A program made the translations under genes and the position numbers. Below the pieces are notes generated by a model. It was not told where the DNA came from and searched no databases. It was given only the letters and a program-made list of their open reading frames with translations. DNA of 62,103 nt, taken from assembly GCA_003332265.1 (NCBI GenBank), contig QPGA01000008.1, forward strand, positions 56,006-118,108, written 5' to 3'. Source of the stretch: Candidatus Accumulibacter meliphilus (lineage in GTDB: Bacteria; Pseudomonadota; Gammaproteobacteria; Burkholderiales; Rhodocyclaceae). Numbering within the stretch: the stretch's first letter is position 1; each line of letters begins with the position of its first letter. Below are positions 11,502-20,567 of this stretch, piece after piece.

Positions 11502-12347
11502 ATGCTCGGTAACTGGGTAAAAACTTCGCTTCTGATGGCTGCCATTGTGGCGCTGTTTGGCGCCATTGGGGCGATGGTGGGTGGCCAGACGGGGATGTTG
11601 CTGGCGCTGCTTTTTGGCGGCGCGATGAATGTCTTCGCCTACTGGTATTCGGACAAGATGGTGCTCAAGATGTACCAGGCGCGCGAGGTTGACGAGGTGT
11701 CGGCGCCGCAGTTCTACGGCATGGTTCGCGAGCTCGCGCAACGGGCCGAGCTACCGATGCCGAAAGTGTATCTGATCGACGAAGCACAGCCGAATGCCTT
11801 TGCCACCGGTCGCAATCCGGACAACGCTGCAGTTGCGGCGACAACCGGGATTCTGCAGTTGTTGTCGGCACGCGAAATCCGGGGCGTGATGGCACACGAA
11901 CTGGCGCACGTCCGGCACCGCGATATCCTCATCTCGACGATCTCGGCGACCATGGCCGGAGCAATCTCCGCACTCGCCAACTTCGCGATGTTCTTCGGTG
12001 GGCGCGATTCGGAGGGCCGCTCAAATCCTGTGGCCGGCATCCTGATGGCCCTGCTTGCGCCGTTGGCCGCCTCCCTGATTCAGATGGCCATCTCGCGGGC
12101 ACGCGAGTTCGAGGCTGATCGTGGTGGTGCGGAGATTTCCGGTGACGCGAATGCCTTGGCCGATGCGCTGACCAAAATCGATGCTTACGCTCGCGGGATT
12201 CACTTGGCGCCAGCCGACGCGCATCCCGAAACGGCACAGATGATGATCATCAATCCGCTCTCGGGCGGTGGCATCAAGGGCCTGTTCAGCACGCACCCGG
12301 CGACCGAGGAACGCGTCGCGCGTCTGCGCGCGTTGGCGCGCACTTGA
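11502..12347 (+). CDS. htpX: Membrane protease HtpX
   Basis: HtpX is an inner-membrane M48 zinc metalloprotease that degrades misfolded membrane proteins. The 281-residue protein has two N-terminal membrane segments (about residues 8-50), the zinc motif HELAH at 132-136, a second hydrophobic pair (about 145-200), and the third-ligand segment [22 protein letters not shown] is placed correctly before the ATG. The 144-bp gap after fmt holds no gene I can support. It converges on the nuclease gene, and a parS site lies in the gap. Confidence 0.95.
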   Translation: MLGNWVKTSLLMAAIVALFGAIGAMVGGQTGMLLALLFGGAMNVFAYWYSDKMVLKMYQAREVDEVSAPQFYGMVRELAQRAELPMPKVYLIDEAQPNAFATGRNPDNAAVAATTGILQLLSAREIRGVMAHELAHVRHRDILISTISATMAGAISALANFAMFFGGRDSEGRSNPVAGILMALLAPLAASLIQMAISRAREFEADRGGAEISGDANALADALTKIDAYARGIHLAPADAHPETAQMMIINPLSGGGIKGLFSTHPATEERVARLRALART

Positions 12348-12400
12348 GCGGCTCCGCGGCGGATTCCAGGGGCTAGAGTTCGGGGCTGGTTCGGCGGCAA

Positions 12401-12416
12401 TGTTTCACGTGGAACA
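12401..12416. other. parS partition site (second copy)
   Basis: TGTTTCACGTGGAACA matches the ParB-binding consensus with one asymmetric position compared with the copy at 4299-4314. It lies at the end of the convergent gap between htpX and the S1/P1-type nuclease gene; its last 12 bases include the nuclease stop codon region. Two matches to a 16-bp conserved palindrome within 8.1 kb is far beyond chance and is typical of origin-proximal DNA. Confidence 0.85.
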
Positions 12417-13466
12417 CCGCCGCTCTCCTGCTTTGCCAAACAGGCGCCGCAGCTGGTCAGCCAGACGATAGCCAGCTTCGCCAAGGCGGCGGCCGGTGAT
12501 CTCCAGAGCACTGGCGTGGAACTGGGCACTGATCGTGAGCACGGCGTCCTTACCCGGTGGGTAGGTTGCCCGCTGTGCGAGCTGCCAGCTTTCGTCGAGC
12601 CATTGCGCGGGTTCTCCTGCTGGCGCCGCCGCCGGGTAGAGACTTGTCAGTGCCTTGACGGTGCTCTCCAGGCGCTTGTCGCGTAGCCATGGTTTGCCCG
12701 GAAGGTCGTCCCAGTAGCTGTGCAGGTTCGTGGATTGGTGCTTCGGCTGGAAAGGGTTGATAATCCGCTGCGCGTTGCCACCGCTGTCATCTTTGCCGTT
12801 CGGGCCATTGCGGCTGGCCGCGTGCAGCGGTTGATGCGCGTCACCAACCAGATGGATCAGCCAGGGCAGCGCATAAGCGCGCTCAGCGTCGCTGCGTTTC
12901 GAGTCGCAAAGCACCTTCGCGAGCGCCGTCAATTGGCGGTCCAGCGTTCCTGGCGACGAGCGCGCCCTGCGCTCGCGATGCAGAGGACGATCAACATAAT
13001 GCCAGCCGAGTCGACGTTCCATGTCCGGGAAACCTTTCAGCGTTGGCGTCGGCTGCGCCCGTCCGGCGGTGTAGAAACGCCGGTCGCGGCGGATGTCGTC
13101 CGGCCAGGTCGAGGCTTCGAGAAAAGCTGCGCGGTCCGCATCAGGGTCTTTGGAACGTGCTTGCCAGCGTTCGAAGTCGGGGTGCTTGCGCAGCAAGGCA
13201 GCCAGCGCAGACTTGCTGCCCTGATCGAGTCTTTCCCAGGCGATCAAGGCGGTGATGCGATGGCCGGCGGCGTTCCAGGCGGCCGCCGGTGACGGGACAA
13301 GCAGTAGCAGCGAGAGTAGGGCTGTTGCCACAAACCCTGGCCGAAGCAGCCAGCCTCGCCGCGCAGACCCGGCGCCTGGCTTAGCGGTCAGGGCCGAGGT
13401 GCTGATGCGAGGCTGGGTCTTCGAGCGGCTCGATGTGGATAAATGCGGTGGCTTGCGGCGGTTCAC
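12405..13466 (-). CDS. S1/P1-type zinc nuclease, exported
   Basis: S1/P1 nucleases degrade single-stranded nucleic acids using three zinc ions. The 353-residue protein has a long basic N-terminus, then an export segment (FVATALLSLLLLVPSPAAA) followed by mature-type AWNAAGHRITALIAWE; in this family the N-terminal Trp of the mature protein and the following His bind zinc. Further ligand-bearing blocks are PWLIHLVGDAHQPLHAAS and NLHSYWDD. The GTG start at 13466 overlaps the stop of a short upstream frame (GTGA). The basic stretch before the signal is unusually long, so the true start may lie further downstream at a non-ATG codon. The gene interrupts the otherwise plus-strand def-to-priA stretch, which suggests later insertion. 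Confidence 0.9.
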   Translation of the reverse strand: MNRRKPPHLSTSSRSKTQPRISTSALTAKPGAGSARRGWLLRPGFVATALLSLLLLVPSPAAAWNAAGHRITALIAWERLDQGSKSALAALLRKHPDFERWQARSKDPDADRAAFLEASTWPDDIRRDRRFYTAGRAQPTPTLKGFPDMERRLGWHYVDRPLHRERRARSSPGTLDRQLTALAKVLCDSKRSDAERAYALPWLIHLVGDAHQPLHAASRNGPNGKDDSGGNAQRIINPFQPKHQSTNLHSYWDDLPGKPWLRDKRLESTVKALTSLYPAAAPAGEPAQWLDESWQLAQRATYPPGKDAVLTISAQFHASALEITGRRLGEAGYRLADQLRRLFGKAGERRCST

Positions 13467-13588
13467 GGCGCAGCTCGCTTCAGGGTGATCGACCCCTGTC
13501 GCTGCCAGGCAAGCGCTTTGAGAGCAATCGTCGCCAGTGCTGCGGCAATCGAAAGCCAGATGTAGGGTTTTAGCGAGGGCGAGAACAT
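13463..13588 (-). pseudogene. Probable 5' stump of a cation diffusion facilitator gene (41 codons)
   Basis: A 41-residue frame starts at the ATG at 13588. Its residues SLKPYIWLSIAAALATIALKALAWQ resemble the first transmembrane helix of CDF-type cation transporters, which typically continue with TGSVGLLSDALES. Here the similarity stops after ALAWQ and the frame ends within about 15 residues, overlapping the nuclease start. The simplest reading is that a deletion or replacement removed the rest of the transporter when the nuclease gene arrived. It could instead be a genuine small membrane peptide coupled to the nuclease. The assignment rests on recalled family sequence, so confidence is modest. 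Confidence 0.4.
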
Positions 13589-13678
13589 GTGGCTATTATC
13601 GCCCCCCGGCGACCAGGCCGCCATCGCCAGGCATCGTGCTAAACTCGCGCCACACCTTAAAGCAAAGCATCCCTGGCC

Positions 13679-15049
13679 TTGTCGACTTCCCCTCCCTCCC
13701 CATCGCCGTCCGCGCGTACGTTGCGCATACGTAAGCCCGCCAAAGAGCTGCAGGTGGCGGTCGGGCGCGCTAGCGCGTCTACCGCTTCGGCGTTGGCGGC
13801 CGATTCGCTGGCACTTAGCCTCCTGCTGGCGGCACGGGTAATCGCCGCGGTTCGTGGCGGGCAAAGCCTGACGCAGGCGCTGGGCACGCTCGGCAGCGAA
13901 CATCCGGAAGCGCGCGCGGCTGCTCAGGATGTCGCCTACGGCAGCCTGCGTCGCTACGCTTGTGGCGAGTTTTTCCTCGGGCGCTTGCTGACGCGCGCCT
14001 TGCCGCATCCTGAAACCGAAGCGCTGCTGCTGGCCGCCCTATACCGTTTGCAGACCCGTCCTGATTCGGCTTACATGGTCGTCGACCAGGCCGTCGCGGC
14101 GGCTGCCGAGCTCGCGGGCGGGGCCTTCAAGGGCTTGGTGAATGGCGTGCTGCGCAACTACCAGCGGCAGCGTCATGCCTTGCATGCGGCCATGGCCGAC
14201 GACGACGAAGCGATGCAGCAGCACCCGCGCTGGTGGTTGGCCCGCCTGCGTCGTGCTTATCCGGATCGCTGGCCGGCAATCGTCGCTGCCGGCAACGCGC
14301 AGCCGCCGATGACTCTGCGCGTCAATCAGCGCCGGATCACTGTTGCTGACTACCTTGCGCGCCTGCAGGCGGTGGGCTCGTCCGCGCGCCCGCTTGGCGG
14401 TCAGGCATTGCTCCTCGACAAACCCATGCCGGTCGATGGCTTGCCTGGCTTTGCCGACGGGCTGGTTTCGATTCAGGACGCTGGCGCCCAGCGTGCTGCC
14501 GAGCTGCTGGCGTCGACCGCCGGCCAGCGCGTGCTCGACGCCTGCGCGGCGCCTGGCGGCAAGACCGCGCATCTGCTTGAAGCGGCCGATCTCGATCTGC
14601 TGGCCATCGATATCGATGCCACTCGTACGCGTCGCGTCGAAGACAACCTGCGCCGACTGGGTCTGACGGCGACGGTCAAGCCTGCTGACTGCCGTGCTCC
14701 CGAGCAATGGTGGGATGGCCAGTTCTTCGATGCGATTCTGGCCGACGTGCCCTGCTCCGCGTCCGGCGTCGTTCGTCGCCATCCGGATATAAAGTACTTG
14801 CGCCGTGAAAGTGACATCAGAGGCTTTGTTCGCCTGCAGGCTGAGATTCTGGATCGCCTCTGGCCGCTATTGAAACCGGGAGGCAGGCTGCTCTATGCCA
14901 CCTGTTCCGTTTTTCCGGAAGAGAATCGTGGGCAGATCGATGCCTTCGTCTTTCGCCAGCCCGAGGCTCGGCGCCTGGCCGAAGAAGAGCTCCTGCCGCA
15001 GCCTGAACATGACGGGTTCTTTTATGCCTTGTTGCAGAAAGCGGCTTAG
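13679..15049 (+). CDS. rsmB: 16S rRNA (cytosine-967 C5)-methyltransferase RsmB
   Basis: RsmB methylates C967 of 16S rRNA using SAM. The 456-residue protein has an N-terminal NusB-like RNA-binding domain (about residues 40-170) and a Rossmann methyltransferase domain with the SAM loop VLDACAAPGGKTAHLLE. The two catalytic cysteines are in DVPCSASGVVRRHPDIKYLR and LLYATCSVFPEEN. The frame begins at a TTG (13679) with no clear ribosome binding site, and the first 35 residues are Ser/Pro/Ala rich, so the true start may be internal. The last 26 bases overlap the DUF4390 gene. Confidence 0.95.
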   Translation: MSTSPPSPSPSARTLRIRKPAKELQVAVGRASASTASALAADSLALSLLLAARVIAAVRGGQSLTQALGTLGSEHPEARAAAQDVAYGSLRRYACGEFFLGRLLTRALPHPETEALLLAALYRLQTRPDSAYMVVDQAVAAAAELAGGAFKGLVNGVLRNYQRQRHALHAAMADDDEAMQQHPRWWLARLRRAYPDRWPAIVAAGNAQPPMTLRVNQRRITVADYLARLQAVGSSARPLGGQALLLDKPMPVDGLPGFADGLVSIQDAGAQRAAELLASTAGQRVLDACAAPGGKTAHLLEAADLDLLAIDIDATRTRRVEDNLRRLGLTATVKPADCRAPEQWWDGQFFDAILADVPCSASGVVRRHPDIKYLRRESDIRGFVRLQAEILDRLWPLLKPGGRLLYATCSVFPEENRGQIDAFVFRQPEARRLAEEELLPQPEHDGFFYALLQKAA

Positions 15050-15680
15050 CGCGGCTTTTTTTTTGCTGTGGCTGCTGTTCGCCTCAGCCGGCTTGCAGGC
15101 AGCAGACATCAGCGCCCGCAACCCCTTGCTCGCGCTCGCTGATGAAGGCTATGTCCTGTCCGCCGACTTCAGCGTCAGTCTGAACGCGCGCCTCGAAGAT
15201 GCCGTTGCCAGGGGCGTCGGGCTGTACTTCGTCATCGATTTCGAGCTCAGCCGTTCGCGCTGGTACTGGCTCGACGAACAACTTGCCAGCCGCAGCCAGT
15301 CGCTCCTGCTTTCCTATCACGCCCTGACCCGCCGCTATCGTTTGTCCAGCGGCACATTGCACCAGAGCTTTGCCTCGCTCGAAGAGGCCTTGCGCATCTT
15401 GTCGCGCCTGCGCAACTGGCTGGTCTTCGACACCAGCGTCGTGGAAGCGGATCAAACCTATCTTGCCGCGGTGCGCATGCGCCTCGACCTGAGCCAGATG
15501 CCGAAGACCTTTCAGGTCAACGCGCTGGCCAATCGGGACTGGAACCTCTCGTCGGACTGGGCCCGGTGGACCTTTACCCCGGGCGACTCCGTGCAGCCGG
15601 GGGGAACGGGCACGCAGGTCGTGCCGGTGGCCCCTCCCGCGCACCTGCCGGCGGCGCCATCGAGTGGTGACGGCAAATGA
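15024..15680 (+). CDS. DUF4390 domain-containing exported protein
   Basis: This 218-residue protein belongs to the DUF4390 family, which is consistently encoded between rsmB and ntrY in Betaproteobacteria; its function is unknown. It has a signal-like segment (RLSAAFFLLWLLFASAGLQAADI) followed by a beta-rich domain with FVIDFELSRSRWYWLDE and conserved RYRLSSGTLHQSFASLEEAL. The C-terminal 30 residues are Gly/Pro rich. The ATG at 15024 lies inside the end of rsmB; the frame is open further upstream, but the signal peptide marks this start. A run of nine T at 15056-15064 falls in the signal sequence. The stop overlaps the ntrY start (ATGA). Confidence 0.85.
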   Translation: MPCCRKRLSAAFFLLWLLFASAGLQAADISARNPLLALADEGYVLSADFSVSLNARLEDAVARGVGLYFVIDFELSRSRWYWLDEQLASRSQSLLLSYHALTRRYRLSSGTLHQSFASLEEALRILSRLRNWLVFDTSVVEADQTYLAAVRMRLDLSQMPKTFQVNALANRDWNLSSDWARWTFTPGDSVQPGGTGTQVVPVAPPAHLPAAPSSGDGK

Positions 15681-17833
15681 AGATTCTGATCATCGCCGCC
15701 GCGTCGTTTGGCGCTATCCTGCTTTTCTTGTTGGCCTCGGCGAGCGCCAATACCGCCCTCTTTGCCAGCAACTACGCGTGGTTGCTGGCATTGAACGTCA
15801 TCGTTGCCCTGTCGCTTCTGGCGCTGATCAGCTGGCAGTTGCGCTCGCTGTGGGGGGAGCACCAGGCCAAGGTCTTCGGTTCCCGCCTCAAGCTGCGCCT
15901 GATGCTGATGTTCGGCCTGATGGCCGTGCTGCCGGGCGTCTTGATCTACGCCGTATCGGTACAGTTCGTCACCAAGAGCATCGAAACCTGGTTCGACGTC
16001 CGTGTCGAGAAGGCGCTTGAGGCAGGGCTGAATCTTGGCCGTAGCGCACTCGATTCGCTGCTTGAAGATCTTGCAGCAAAGGCGCAGACGATGGCTACGG
16101 AGCTCGGCGAACGTTCGGAAACGCAGCGCCGCCTCGATCTCAATCGCTTGCGCGAGCAGTACGGCTTGCAATCGGCGGCGCTGTTTGCGACCAACGGCGA
16201 ATTGCTGGCCACCGCCACCGGCGAACTGGCGACGCTGCTGCCGAAAAAGCCGGCAGGCGACGAGTTGCGCAGAGTGCTTAGCGAACGCCGCCTGGCGCTT
16301 CTCGAAAGCCACGGCGAAAAAGACCTCTCCTTGCGGGTTCTTGTCGCCGTGACGCCGCCGGGCCTCGGTGGCGAGACGCGCATCCTGCAGTTGAGCGACC
16401 CGGTGCCGGCTGCCCTGGCGCTTAACGCCGACAGCGTACAGACCGTTTATGCAGACTATCAAGAGCTGTCCCTGGGTCGCGACGGACTGACGCGGATCTA
16501 CGCCATGACGCTGACCCTGACCGTGCTCTTGGCGTTGTTCACGGCGATCGCGCTGGCTTTCGTGCTTGCCCGTCGCTTGTCGGCGCCGTTGTCGATTCTC
16601 GCCGAGGGGACGCAGGCGGTCACTGCTGGCGATTACACGCCTCGCCAGGAGGTGTACAGCAGCGACGAGCTGGGCGTGCTGACGCGTTCCTTCAAGCAGA
16701 TGACCAGCCAGCTCGACGACGCTCGTCGCGATAACGAGCACCAACGCGCCGAGCTGGAAGCGGCGCGCGCTTATTTGGAATCGATTCTCGCCAACCTCTC
16801 CGCCGGGGTGCTGGTCTTCGATACACACTTCGTCCTGCGCACCGTTAACGAGGGTGCGCTGACCATTCTGGCTGATGATTTCAGTGCGCTGCTTGGTGTC
16901 GCGGCAGCCGATTGGCCGTGCCAGCAGACGCTCGGCGAGGCGATTCTCGATAATTTTGCCGAACACGACAGCAGCGAATGGCAGGAACAGATCGAGCTCG
17001 ATGCGCTGGGGAGCCTGCCGCAGCAGATCCTGCTGCTGCGCGGCACCAAACTGCCGGGCGAATCACTGGGTGGCTACGTGGTGGTGTTCGATGACGTGAC
17101 GCGGCTGATTGCCGCTCAGCGCAGTGCCGCCTGGGGCGAAGTCGCGCGCCGACTGGCACACGAAATCAAGAATCCGCTGACGCCGATCCAGCTTTCGGCC
17201 GAACGCTTGCAGATGAAGCTGGCTGACCGGCTCAGCGGCGCCGACGCCGACATGCTCGATCGCTCGACACAAACCATCATCAGACAGGTCGAGGCGATGA
17301 AGCGGATGGTCAATGATTTCAGCGACTACGCGCGCCTGCCGGCTCCCGAGCTGGCCGCCCTGGACCTCAACGCGTTGATTCGCGAAGTGCTTGGCCTCTA
17401 CGAGACTTCGCGAGCAGCCATCAAGCTCAAGCTCGCAGGCGACTTGCCGCCCGTCTGGGGTGACGCGACGCAGCTGCGGCAAGTCATCCACAATCTCCTG
17501 CGCAACGCCGAGGATGCGCAGGAAATGGTCGATTCACCGCGTATCACGATCAGCACCCTGCCCCTCGATAACATGGCCGAGATGATCGTCAGCGACCGCG
17601 GGCCGGGCTTCCCGCCTGAAGTCATGGCCCGTGTTCTGGAGCCCTACGTGACCACCAAGGCGCGTGGCACCGGCCTCGGTCTGGCGATCGTCAAGAAGAT
17701 CGTCGACGAACACCACGGTCGTATCAAGGTCAACAATCGCCAGGCGGTCGGCGCAATGGTCAGCATTACCCTGCCGCTGGCAGCGTTGCCGACTGGCGGA
17801 CATCGCTCGCACAAACTTTCCTCCGAGGCCTGA
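15677..17833 (+). CDS. ntrY: Membrane sensor histidine kinase NtrY
   Basis: NtrY is the sensor of the NtrYX two-component system, linked in other bacteria to nitrogen and redox control. The 718-residue protein has N-terminal membrane helices, an extracytoplasmic loop, a further helix near residues 275-300, a HAMP domain (LSAPLSILAEGTQAVTAGDY), a PAS domain (about 360-480), the HisKA domain with phospho-acceptor His495 in LAHEIKNPLTPIQL, and the ATPase domain with GTGLGLAIVKKIVDEHHG. The length is as usual. It is coupled to DUF4390 by ATGA and followed at one base by ntrX. Confidence 0.95.
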   Translation: MKILIIAAASFGAILLFLLASASANTALFASNYAWLLALNVIVALSLLALISWQLRSLWGEHQAKVFGSRLKLRLMLMFGLMAVLPGVLIYAVSVQFVTKSIETWFDVRVEKALEAGLNLGRSALDSLLEDLAAKAQTMATELGERSETQRRLDLNRLREQYGLQSAALFATNGELLATATGELATLLPKKPAGDELRRVLSERRLALLESHGEKDLSLRVLVAVTPPGLGGETRILQLSDPVPAALALNADSVQTVYADYQELSLGRDGLTRIYAMTLTLTVLLALFTAIALAFVLARRLSAPLSILAEGTQAVTAGDYTPRQEVYSSDELGVLTRSFKQMTSQLDDARRDNEHQRAELEAARAYLESILANLSAGVLVFDTHFVLRTVNEGALTILADDFSALLGVAAADWPCQQTLGEAILDNFAEHDSSEWQEQIELDALGSLPQQILLLRGTKLPGESLGGYVVVFDDVTRLIAAQRSAAWGEVARRLAHEIKNPLTPIQLSAERLQMKLADRLSGADADMLDRSTQTIIRQVEAMKRMVNDFSDYARLPAPELAALDLNALIREVLGLYETSRAAIKLKLAGDLPPVWGDATQLRQVIHNLLRNAEDAQEMVDSPRITISTLPLDNMAEMIVSDRGPGFPPEVMARVLEPYVTTKARGTGLGLAIVKKIVDEHHGRIKVNNRQAVGAMVSITLPLAALPTGGHRSHKLSSEA

Positions 17834-17834
17834 C

Positions 17835-19091
17835 ATGGCGCAAATACTGATCGTCGATGACGAAATGGGCATTCGCGAGCTGCTTTCCGAAATTCTTGCC
17901 GACGAAGGACATTCGATCACGCTCGCCGAAAATGCCGCCGCGGCGCGCAAGGTACGCGCCGATATGCGCCCCGATCTGGTCCTCCTGGATATCTGGATGC
18001 CCGATACGGATGGTATATCGCTGCTCAAGGAGTGGGCTGCGAGCGGCCTGCTGACCATGCCGGTGGTAATGATGTCCGGGCATGGAACGATCGATTCGGC
18101 GGTCGAAGCCACGCGCATCGGCGCTTCCGACTTCCTCGAAAAGCCAATCGCCTTGCAGAAGCTGTTGGCCACGGTCAAGAAAGCGCTCAAGCACGAAACG
18201 GTGCTGCAGAAGAAGCCGCTGACCCTCGACGCCTTCGCCCGCTCGCCACTGCTCAAGGACCTCAAGAGACGTCTCGAACAGGCCGCAGCCAAGACCTCGG
18301 TTCTGCTGCTGAAAAGTGCCTCAGGCAGCATTGCGGAGATATGCGCGCGTACCCTGCAGACGCACCGCACGCCGTGGCTGGATCTGTCGACGGCGAGTAC
18401 GCCCCTGACCCAGGAGATGCTGCACAACGCCAGCGGCGGCGTGGTCTTTATCGCCGACCTGGCGCAGCTCGGCAAGCTGCAGCAGATGAATCTGGTTTTC
18501 GCGCTCGAACGCCTGGAGCGGCACAATCTGCAAATGGTCGCTGCTTCCAGTCGCTCGCTGCCGGCTCTCGTCGACGCGGGCTGGGATCCACTGCTGGTCA
18601 GCCGGCTCGGCGAAGTCTGGGTCGCGCTGCCGCAGATTTCCGGGCACGCCGACGACGTTCCCGAGATCGCCTCCTTGCTCCTCGCCCATCTTTCCGAGCG
18701 CGGTGAAGTGCCCCTGCGCGTGTTTTCGAGCGGCGCGCGTAATGCCCTGCGGCTGCATCACTGGCAGGGCGAATGGGCGGAACTGCTGACCGCCGTGAAG
18801 AACCTCGCGCTGTCGGCGCTTGACGAAGAAATCGCCGCTGACGACGTCGAACGCCTCTTGCGGAGCGAGTCTGGCAGCGCAGCCTCGCCGCTGCCGGCGC
18901 TCTTTCTCGATCAACCGCTGCGTGAAGCCAGAGAAGCCTTCGAGCGGATGTATTTCGAATATCATCTGGCTGGCGAACGCGGTAACATGACACGTTTGGC
19001 CGAGAAGACGGGCCTCGAACGCACCCACCTGTATCGAAAATTGAGGCAGCTTGGTCTCAATATCGGCCGGCGTGGCGACGAGCGCGAGTAA
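17835..19091 (+). CDS. ntrX: Response regulator NtrX with degenerate AAA+ domain
   Basis: NtrX is the partner of NtrY. The 418-residue protein begins with a receiver domain (ILIVDDEMGIRELL; phospho-acceptor Asp52 in LLDIWMPDTDG; KP at FLEKPI) and ends with a Fis-type helix-turn-helix (MTRLAEKTGLERTHLYRKLR). The central region aligns in position with a sigma-54 activator domain, but the Walker A loop (normally GExGTGKE) reads LLLKSASGSIAE and no GAFTGA loop is present. It therefore should not hydrolyse ATP or remodel sigma-54 holoenzyme and may act as a simple DNA-binding regulator. The start at 17835 sits one base after the ntrY stop; in-frame codons upstream are antisense-like read-through. 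Confidence 0.92.
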   Translation: MAQILIVDDEMGIRELLSEILADEGHSITLAENAAAARKVRADMRPDLVLLDIWMPDTDGISLLKEWAASGLLTMPVVMMSGHGTIDSAVEATRIGASDFLEKPIALQKLLATVKKALKHETVLQKKPLTLDAFARSPLLKDLKRRLEQAAAKTSVLLLKSASGSIAEICARTLQTHRTPWLDLSTASTPLTQEMLHNASGGVVFIADLAQLGKLQQMNLVFALERLERHNLQMVAASSRSLPALVDAGWDPLLVSRLGEVWVALPQISGHADDVPEIASLLLAHLSERGEVPLRVFSSGARNALRLHHWQGEWAELLTAVKNLALSALDEEIAADDVERLLRSESGSAASPLPALFLDQPLREAREAFERMYFEYHLAGERGNMTRLAEKTGLERTHLYRKLRQLGLNIGRRGDERE

Positions 19092-19127
19092 ACTCTCGCC
19101 GCATGCTGCTCAGGGAGGGAAAACCAA

Positions 19128-20558
19128 ATGAGGATCGTCATTCTGGGCGCCGGCCAGGTCGGTGCCAGCGTCGCGGAAAGTCTCGTCTCCGAGAATAACG
19201 ATATCACCGTCGTCGACAGCGATCAGGAGCGCCTGGCGTTCCTGCAGGATCGCCTCGACCTGCGGACGGTGATCGGAAACGCCTCCTACCCCACCGTGCT
19301 GGCCAATGCAGGCCTGGAAGATGCCGACCTGCTGATCGCTGTGACGCAGAGTGACGAAACCAATCTCGTCGCCTGCAAGGTCGCGCACAGCGTCTTCAAC
19401 GTCCCCGCACGCATTGCCAGGTTGCGCTCGCGTGATTTCCTGGATAGCGAAACACTGCTCTTGCCCGACAATTTCGCCGTCGATTACGCCTTGTGCCCGG
19501 AACAGGTGATCACCGAGTACATCGCGCGCCTGATCGACTTTCCTGAAGCGCTGCAAGTACTCAGTTTTGCGCGCGGACGCCTGGCGCTGGTCGGCCTGCG
19601 CGCTTACGCCGGCGGCTTGCTGGTCGGCAGCCCAATCTCCGAGATGCGCAACCACCTGCCGCCCGAGATCGACGGACGCATCGCGGCCATCTATCGCCAT
19701 GGCGGGGCAATCACGCCGACCGGCGAGACGATCATCGCCGATGGCGACGAGGTCTTCGTTCTCGCTGCCGACGAACACATCCGCATCGTGATGCGCGAGC
19801 TGCGCCGCTCAATGGAGCCGGTGCGGCGAGTGATGATTGCCGGCGGCGGCAACATTGGCCACCGTGTTGCACAGGCTCTGGAAGGCAAGTGCGAGGTCAA
19901 ACTGATCGAGATCGATCGCCGCCGCGCCGAGTTCGTTGCCAACTCGCTGAAATCGGTGCTGGTGCTCAATGGCGACGCCACCGATGAGGAGTTGCTGCAA
20001 CAGGAGGGCATCGAAGAGATGGAGCTCTTCCTTGCACTGAGCAACGACGACGAAGACAACATCATGGGCGCGTCGCTGGCCAAGCGCATGGGTTGTCAGC
20101 GTGTGGTGGCCTTGATCAACCGGCGGGCCTACGCCGAACTGGTGCAGGGCGGGCCCATCGACATCGCCATTTCGCCGGCACAGGTGTCGATCGGCACCCT
20201 GCTGACCTACGTTCGCCATGGTGACGTCGTGCAGGTACACAGCCTGCGTCGCGGCGCTGCCGAAGCGCTCGAGATCGTCGCCCATGGCGACAAGAAAAAT
20301 TCACGTGCTGTCGGCCGCCGCGTCGGCGAATTGCCGGTCATTCACGGCGCCTTTATCGCCGCCATCGTGCGCGACCTCGGCGAAACTGAAGACTTCAACT
20401 TCTTCCACCTGGGGGAGAAGAAGCAGACCGGGCAGGTGCTCATCGCCCACAAGGACGTCGTCATCGAGACTGGTGACCACGTGATCGTTTTCTGCATCGA
20501 CAAGAAGGTCGTCAAGCAGGTCGAGAAACTCTTCGCGGTTGGCTTCCACTTTTTCTGA
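19128..20558 (+). CDS. trkA: Trk potassium uptake regulatory subunit TrkA
   Basis: TrkA is the cytosolic nucleotide-binding gate of the Trk potassium transporter. The 476-residue protein has two RCK repeats: the first starts with IVILGAGQVGASVAESL and the second with VMIAGGGNIGHRVAQAL (about residue 235), each followed by a TrkA-C domain. The length matches E. coli TrkA (458). GGGAGGG lies before the ATG. trkH follows after nine bases, forming a complete transporter pair. Confidence 0.96.
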   Translation: MRIVILGAGQVGASVAESLVSENNDITVVDSDQERLAFLQDRLDLRTVIGNASYPTVLANAGLEDADLLIAVTQSDETNLVACKVAHSVFNVPARIARLRSRDFLDSETLLLPDNFAVDYALCPEQVITEYIARLIDFPEALQVLSFARGRLALVGLRAYAGGLLVGSPISEMRNHLPPEIDGRIAAIYRHGGAITPTGETIIADGDEVFVLAADEHIRIVMRELRRSMEPVRRVMIAGGGNIGHRVAQALEGKCEVKLIEIDRRRAEFVANSLKSVLVLNGDATDEELLQQEGIEEMELFLALSNDDEDNIMGASLAKRMGCQRVVALINRRAYAELVQGGPIDIAISPAQVSIGTLLTYVRHGDVVQVHSLRRGAAEALEIVAHGDKKNSRAVGRRVGELPVIHGAFIAAIVRDLGETEDFNFFHLGEKKQTGQVLIAHKDVVIETGDHVIVFCIDKKVVKQVEKLFAVGFHFF

Positions 20559-20567
20559 TCTGCAGGC

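Noticed and set aside
15056-15064. Run of nine T as a terminator for rsmB
   Set aside because: There is no proper stem before it, and it lies inside the signal sequence of the DUF4390 protein that overlaps rsmB.
15512-16966. 484-codon open frame on the minus strand
   Set aside because: It is antisense to ntrY and its translation is Gln/Arg/His rich, typical of a shadow frame.
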